Assembly: GCA_020055645.1 (NCBI GenBank)
Contig: CM034546.1
Span: forward strand, 27,528,001-27,592,000
Reading direction: 5' to 3'
Length of the DNA: 64,000 bases
From: Tomocerus qinae
Taxonomy: Eukaryota > Arthropoda > Collembola > Entomobryomorpha > Tomoceridae
Positions within the stretch are counted from its first letter, which is position 1; each line of letters starts with the position of its first letter. Both the position numbers and the translations under genes were made by a program. The notes under the pieces are model-generated. The model saw nothing but the letters and a program-made list of their open reading frames with translations. It was not told where the DNA came from and made no database searches. Positions 59,830-64,000 of the stretch are shown here, in pieces.

Positions 59830-60275
59830 GATGTAGCTTGTAGTGTTTGTACTAAACTAAAATGGAGTTTGGGTAGAGAGAGAGACTTAAAGTTAAAACA
59901 GAGAGTAAACGGAGCGGAGTGGAGATGAATAGAACCCTTCAAAGAATCTCAAGGTGAACCAGAAGCCCTGGCAACCTGTTTTGTTTTGTGTGTTGATAAC
60001 AGCGGATCTGGAAGGGAGCTTAAGGGAGTATAGAAAGTGTATTTCAATACTTATTTCTATATAATTGTTGTCTGTCTCTTAGTTGTGATGACAAAAAACC
60101 CGTAAAACGCGTTTTAAATGTTTTACACGTGTACATATGCAAACGAGAGTTCATGAACACTCTCCAGCATAAAGCGTAAATATTTAAAAATGTTTTTTAT
60201 GCTGAATTTCAAAACTTCGACACGTGGAAACATAAAAAAGAGTTCACAGACGGTCTCCAACGTAAAATAAAATGG

Positions 60276-60285
60276 TATATAAAGG
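60276..60285 (+). promoter_or_regulatory. TATA box of the leftmost transcript of the right-end ORF cluster
   Basis: TATATAAAGG with an initiator-like CATCATTC about 30 bases downstream (about 60307). Just upstream are two copies, about 110 bp apart, of a block with a CACGTG E-box, GAGAGTTC or AGAGTTC, and CTCTCCA or GTCTCCA (60126-60172 and 60221-60270). The transcript would run to a strong donor TTTTTG|GTAAGT at 60460/60461. Confidence 0.6.
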
Positions 60286-60649
60286 AAATCAAAAGGGCAA
60301 ACTATCATCATTCTCTGTTTTCCTATTGTTACTACTCTCATCAAGCTGCTTGAAATTTGAAAATTTGAAGTGAAAGCTTCGTCTCATCTAGCTCTTTTAA
60401 GATTATTTTACATCTTATCTTGAAGACTTGATAATTTTCTCTGGAGTCTACATATTTTTGGTAAGTGGCACTTGAAGTTATACTTTTCATATGTTTAGAA
60501 AATTTATTGGCAATAAGTTTAAGTCAGCGTGCAATTCAATCTGCATAATGTGAGCGAAGCGAACATTAATAAACAGCAAATAAATTGCTAGTTTAATAAT
60601 TCTAGTCTCACACTTCCCCTTTACTATGTTTGCATTTCTAAGTCTCAAG

Positions 60650-62060
60650 CTACCTATGTACTTATTTTGTCTTGTCCCTTCAAGTATAACTAAATCTCAC
60701 CTGCCTCTGTATTTGTATTTTCTCTAAGTCTCACCCTTCCCTTCACTATATCTGCCGTGTTCCCTTCAAGTATAACTAAATATTTCTAAGTCTCAAGCTA
60801 CCTATGTACTTTGTTTGTCTTGTCCCTTCGAGTATAACTAAATCCTACTTCCCTCTCTGTTTGCATTTCTAAGTCTCAAGCTACCTATGTACTTATTTTG
60901 TCTGCTGTCTGCCGTGTTCCCTCCAAGTATAAGTCTCACCTGTCGCTCTGTAGTTTTTCTAAGTCTCACTCTTCCCTTCACTATGTCTGTTCTCTCCAAG
61001 TGTAACTAAATCATACCTGCCGCTCTGTAGTTTTTCTAAGTCTCACCCTTCCCTTCACTATGTCTGTTCCCTCCAAGTATAAGTCTCACCTGTCGCTCTG
61101 TAGTTTTTCTAAGTCTCACTCTTCCCTTCACTATGTCTGCTCTCTCCAAGTGTAACTAAATCATACCTGCCGCTCTGTAGTTTTTCTAAGTCTCACCCTT
61201 CCCTTCACTATGTCTGTTCTCTCCAAGTATAAGTCTCACCTGTCGCTCTGTAGTTTTTCTAAGTCTCACTCTTCCCTTCACTATGTCTGTTCTCTCCAAG
61301 TGTAACTAAATCATACCTGCCGCTCTGTAGTTTTTCTAAGTCTCACCCTTCCCTTCACTATGTCTGTTCCCTCCAAGTATAAGTCTCACCTGTCGCTCTG
61401 TAGTTTTTCTAAGTCTCACTCTTCCCTTCACTATGTCTGTTCTCTCCAAGTGTAACTAAATCATACCTGCCGCTCTGTAGTTTTTCTAAGTCTCACCCCT
61501 TCCCTTCACTATGTCTGTTCCCTCCAAGTATAAGTCTCACCTGTCGCTCTGTAGTTTTTCTAAGTCTCACTCTTCCCTTCACTATGTCTGTTCTCTCCAA
61601 GTGTAACTAAATCATACCTGCCGCTCTGTAGTTTTTCTAAGTCTCACCCTTCCCTTCACTATGTCTGTTCCCTCCAAGTATAAGTCTCACCTGTCGCTCT
61701 GTAGTTTTTCTAAGTCTCACTCTTCCCTTCACTATGTCTGTTCTCTCCAAGTGTAACTAAATCATACCTGCCGCTCTGTAGTTTTTCTAAGTCTCACTCT
61801 TCCCTTCACTATGTCTGTTCTCTCCAAGTGTAACTAAATCATACCTGCCGCTCTGTAGTTTTTCTAAGTCTCACTCTTCCCTTCACTATGTCTGTTCCCT
61901 CCAAGTATAAGTCTCACCTGTCGCTCTGTAGTTTTTCTAAGTCTCACTCTTCCCTTCACTATGTCTGTTCTCTCCAAGTGTAACTAAATCATACCTGCCG
62001 CTCTGTAGTTTTTCTAAGTCTCACCCTTCCCTTCACTATATCTATTCCCTCCAAGTTTAA
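60650..62060 (+). repeat. 150-bp satellite made of two 75-bp half-units
   Basis: The period of 150 is seen directly: AAGTCTCACCTGTCGCTCTG recurs at 61081, 61231 and 61381. Each unit has two related halves sharing GCTCTGTAGTTTTTCTAAGT, TCTCAC(C/T)CTTCCCTTCACT and CTCCAAGT. The left part (60650-60930) is diverged, the middle almost identical. The strand is strongly pyrimidine-biased. Confidence 0.92.
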
Positions 62061-62134
62061 CTAAATCTCACTTGCCTTGTTTTTTCTAAGTCTCAAACTA
62101 TACACAGGTCTGTCGTGTAGTCTCAAGTTTTTAT

Positions 62135-62268
62135 ACATTTCGCTATACAAATAATTCGCAAACATTTCGCTATATAAATAATTCGCAAACATTTCGCTAT
62201 GCAAATAATTTGCAAACATTTCGCTATGCAAATAATTTCCAAACATTTTGCCGTGTGAATAATTTGCC
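62135..62268. repeat. 27-bp tandem repeat
   Basis: Five copies of ACATTTCGCTATGCAAATAA plus TTTGCAA, the first and last diverged. Short open frames across it are chance. Confidence 0.88.
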
Positions 62269-62319
62269 TAAGTATGTTTTCCAATGACTAATGAATTGGA
62301 CAATTATTTTTTGTTACAG

Positions 62320-62514
62320 ATGAGGAAAGTACATTTCGACACCGTCCCATTAATATTACATTATAACCAAGAAGAGGAAACACTCAATTCTCAATTGTTG
62401 GACTCTTGGCGTTTTAAAACACGAATTAAAGACTTTGAACGCTTGTTCTTGAAAATCCAAAGAAATATCTGCCCAGACAATATTCAGCTATATAGTAAAA
62501 AAACATCTGTATAG
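62320..62514 (+). CDS. Small ORF directly after an inferred splice acceptor
   Basis: 64 residues beginning MRKVHFDTVPLILHYNQEEE. The ATG is the first codon after TTTTGTTACAG, so a leader splice would place it first on the mRNA. The product is charged and likely helical (RFKTRIKDFERLFLKIQ), with no signal peptide and no recognised domain. It is the first of four or five compact AT-rich ORFs on this strand. Confidence 0.5.
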   Translation: MRKVHFDTVPLILHYNQEEETLNSQLLDSWRFKTRIKDFERLFLKIQRNICPDNIQLYSKKTSV

Positions 62515-62693
62515 ACAGCAAACTTATTAAAAGGTATATTTTTTATTTTGTTATACTAAATCTGTTCACAGCCAGATGCATTTGTCTAGTTACTTATAGC
62601 GGTATCATTTTGTAAATCCTTTTCAGTTGTAGCGTTAGATAGCGTTTTTGTTTCGTTTTTGCATGTTTCTCAATTAGTACAGCTATTGCTACA

Positions 62694-62885
62694 ATGCTAG
62701 ATGTTGCAGAATTAATATGCTTAAGTTGTAATACCGAATTGGAAAGGGAATTATATTGTGAATGCTGCGAGAAACTGAGACCCATATATCACTTTGTTGA
62801 CTTCACAACAAGCTTGACCTATGAATGCATGTTAAAATGTAAATCGTGTGACAAAAGGGTAGCTTATATGTATAATTGTTGTTAG
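62694..62885 (+). CDS. Small cysteine-rich, zinc-ribbon-like ORF
   Basis: 63 residues from ATG to TAG. Cysteines are arranged in pairs: CLSC, then CECC, then CKSC, and a terminal CC, as in a zinc-binding ribbon or RING-like fragment. No signal peptide. It lies 180 bp after the previous ORF, with no promoter seen between them. I do not recognise a family. The opposite strand has an overlapping open frame, but the paired cysteines favour this strand. Confidence 0.45.
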   Translation: MLDVAELICLSCNTELERELYCECCEKLRPIYHFVDFTTSLTYECMLKCKSCDKRVAYMYNCC

Positions 62886-62924
62886 AATTATCATTTTTTA
62901 AATTTAAGGAAAACAGTAATTACC

Positions 62925-63482
62925 ATGAAATTTAAGCATAGAGATTTAAAGTATAAACTTCTTCCAAACTTTCTTATTACATTAAAGTGGCATCCTCATT
63001 TTAAAAAAGGAAACCATACACATTATTACTCTCAGCATTATAAAATTAAAATAACCAATCATTTTTCGGATGTACAATAGTTACAATTAAATAGTAAAAA
63101 TAGAATATTAGATATTATTTCCTTGTTAAATCAAACATACAATTACTTAGTGTCTGCATCATCAGCTGCGAAGAATAGTGTTAAAGGCTATCGTCGAATT
63201 TTCTTACGAATAAAATCAGATAAAAATCAGATTAATTATTCGCATGATGATTATATTGATGTTTCAGCAGAAAGATTTTATACTTTCCGTAATTTTACCG
63301 AAGGAAAGTTAGAAATTAGTCGTAATAACAGCAAGGATAAAATTGTTGTCAACTTGCGCGAAGGATATTTGTTGTTGCAGATTTTAAAAAGATATTACTC
63401 ACAATTTTGTGCCAAAGCAACCAGAATCAGTTTGACAAGAGAACAGATTAATCTGTACATAGACGTATGGATGAATTTGTAA
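62925..63482 (+). pseudogene. ORF of ~185 codons with one in-frame TAG
   Basis: ATG at 62925 opens a frame that meets TAG at 63078-63080 and then stays open in the same frame to TAA at 63480-63482. The first part is basic and aromatic (LLPNFLITLKWHPHFKKG). The second is mixed (GYRRIFLRIKSDKNQ, LREGYLLLQILKRYYSQFC, LTREQINLYIDVWMNL) and has no ATG of its own near the start, which argues that both parts were one protein. The TAG may be a decay mutation or, less likely, a read-through site. Its stop overlaps the next start as TAATG. Family not recognised. Confidence 0.45.
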
Positions 63483-63885
63483 TGACTCACAGGTCTTTAG
63501 TGTATAATTGTCAAAATGGAGTGTTATCTTGGGAGAAATGCAAGTGTATTAATGTATCATTGTGTAAAAGCAAAATAAAATTACAAATGGGGACTCAAAT
63601 GTTTCAGTTAAAAAAACTAGTGTTAATGAATTATTTACTTTGCTAAAAGAAATATTAGGTACTATATGGTACAATTTTGTAAATAAATTGAATTTAGTTG
63701 TAGAACATCGATATTCTGACCAGTTTCATATCGACTTGGACTCAAGCTGTGATTTTGAAAATATTGTACATATATGTGATTATGTATTACAAAATGGTAT
63801 TGAACAAAATTTGTTTTTAACTATTGAAGAAGCGAATATGCTTCTGATGGTGTTGGCTTTGATAATTATGTATCTCAAGCGTTAA
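63482..63885 (+). pseudogene. ORF starting in TAATG overlap, one frame break
   Basis: ATG at 63482 shares its A with the preceding TAA. The first frame (YNCQNGVLSWEKCKCINVSL) runs to TAA at 63644-63646. From about 63565 a second frame is protein-like (TSVNELFTLLKEILGTIWYN, then FLTIEEANMLLMVLALIIMY) and ends at 63885. A single-base change near 63560-63585, in an A-rich stretch, would explain both. Start-stop overlaps and 40-bp gaps are unusual for arthropod genes and resemble viral or transposon polycistrons. Confidence 0.4.
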
Positions 63886-64000
63886 ATGTAAATGCTTTAT
63901 AATATCAAAAAATAAATAAAATGTATACAATTGTATTACGTTTGACTTTTACTTCAAATTTTTAGAAATGTTGGGAAGTTCAACAAAAAAATTTTGGGAG
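63886..64000. other. 3' flank
   Basis: AATAAATAAAATG directly after the last ORF (about 63911-63923) is a plausible polyadenylation signal. The window ends here, so the right limit of the ORF cluster is unknown. Confidence 0.4.

Larger units (their letters stand above)
60461..62319 (+). other. Inferred 5'-leader intron
   Basis: Donor GTAAGTGG at 60461. The acceptor TTTTTTGTTACAG ends at 62319, and the next base starts ATG (62320). The intron is mostly satellite (60650-62060) and a 27-bp repeat (62135-62268). Inferred from signals only. Confidence 0.5.

Noticed and set aside
60650..62268. Regular repeats considered as a CRISPR-like array
   Set aside because: Units are contiguous with no unique spacers and the genome is eukaryotic; these are satellites.

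Overview
The window is eukaryotic and AT-rich, with small phase-matched exons, GT-AG introns and dense transposable elements. The gene content (fibrinogen-related lectins, a short collagen, a seven-helix chemoreceptor, an ionotropic-receptor relative, BTB-BACK-PHR proteins, knottin-like precursors) points to an arthropod. A springtail or similar hexapod is my guess, from gene-family flavour only. There is one 100-N scaffold gap at 30343-30442. No rRNA, tRNA or CRISPR was seen.

Left third (1-21.5 kb): an inverted-repeat element with an internal minisatellite (893-1697); an unrecognised four-exon secreted protein on the minus strand (2473-3711); two tandem fibrinogen-domain genes (8039-11546 and 11996-13794) whose fibrinogen exons have matching phases; a 2.1 kb foldback element (13988-16089); a four-exon secreted collagen-like gene (17372-18713); and a second large inverted-repeat element (19219-21468). 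The genes here read through without any frame error.

Middle (21.5-42 kb): a chemoreceptor gene with a foldback element in its intron (21982-24582), an ionotropic-receptor-like gene with frame breaks (26875-28846), the gap, and then a long locus (30658-36755). In that locus an atlastin/GBP-type GTPase domain and helical region run without a visible intergenic gap into a complete Hsp70-like domain. It is riddled with one-base frame breaks. A BTB-BACK-PHR gene with several frame breaks follows (38780-41880).

Right third (42-64 kb): two copies of a small knottin-like secreted precursor (43804-44728 and 49196-56286). They lie in what looks like a roughly 10 kb tandem duplication that also copied the start of the BTB gene. 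The second copy is split by nested foldback elements and an almost intact non-LTR retrotransposon, which itself carries a 700-bp hAT-type insertion with an exact 8-bp target duplication. The end of the window holds an unrecognised spliced Pro/Ser-rich gene on the minus strand (58426-59829). Divergent to it is a TATA promoter with a 5' exon that splices over a 150-bp satellite straight onto an ATG, followed by compact AT-rich ORFs (62320-63885). Their origin is unknown; a decayed viral or large-transposon segment is one possibility.

The strongest candidates for something undescribed are the GTPase-Hsp70 fusion, the recurrent design of inverted repeats around a private minisatellite (four examples), the compact ORF cluster with its spliced leader, and the knottin precursor pair.
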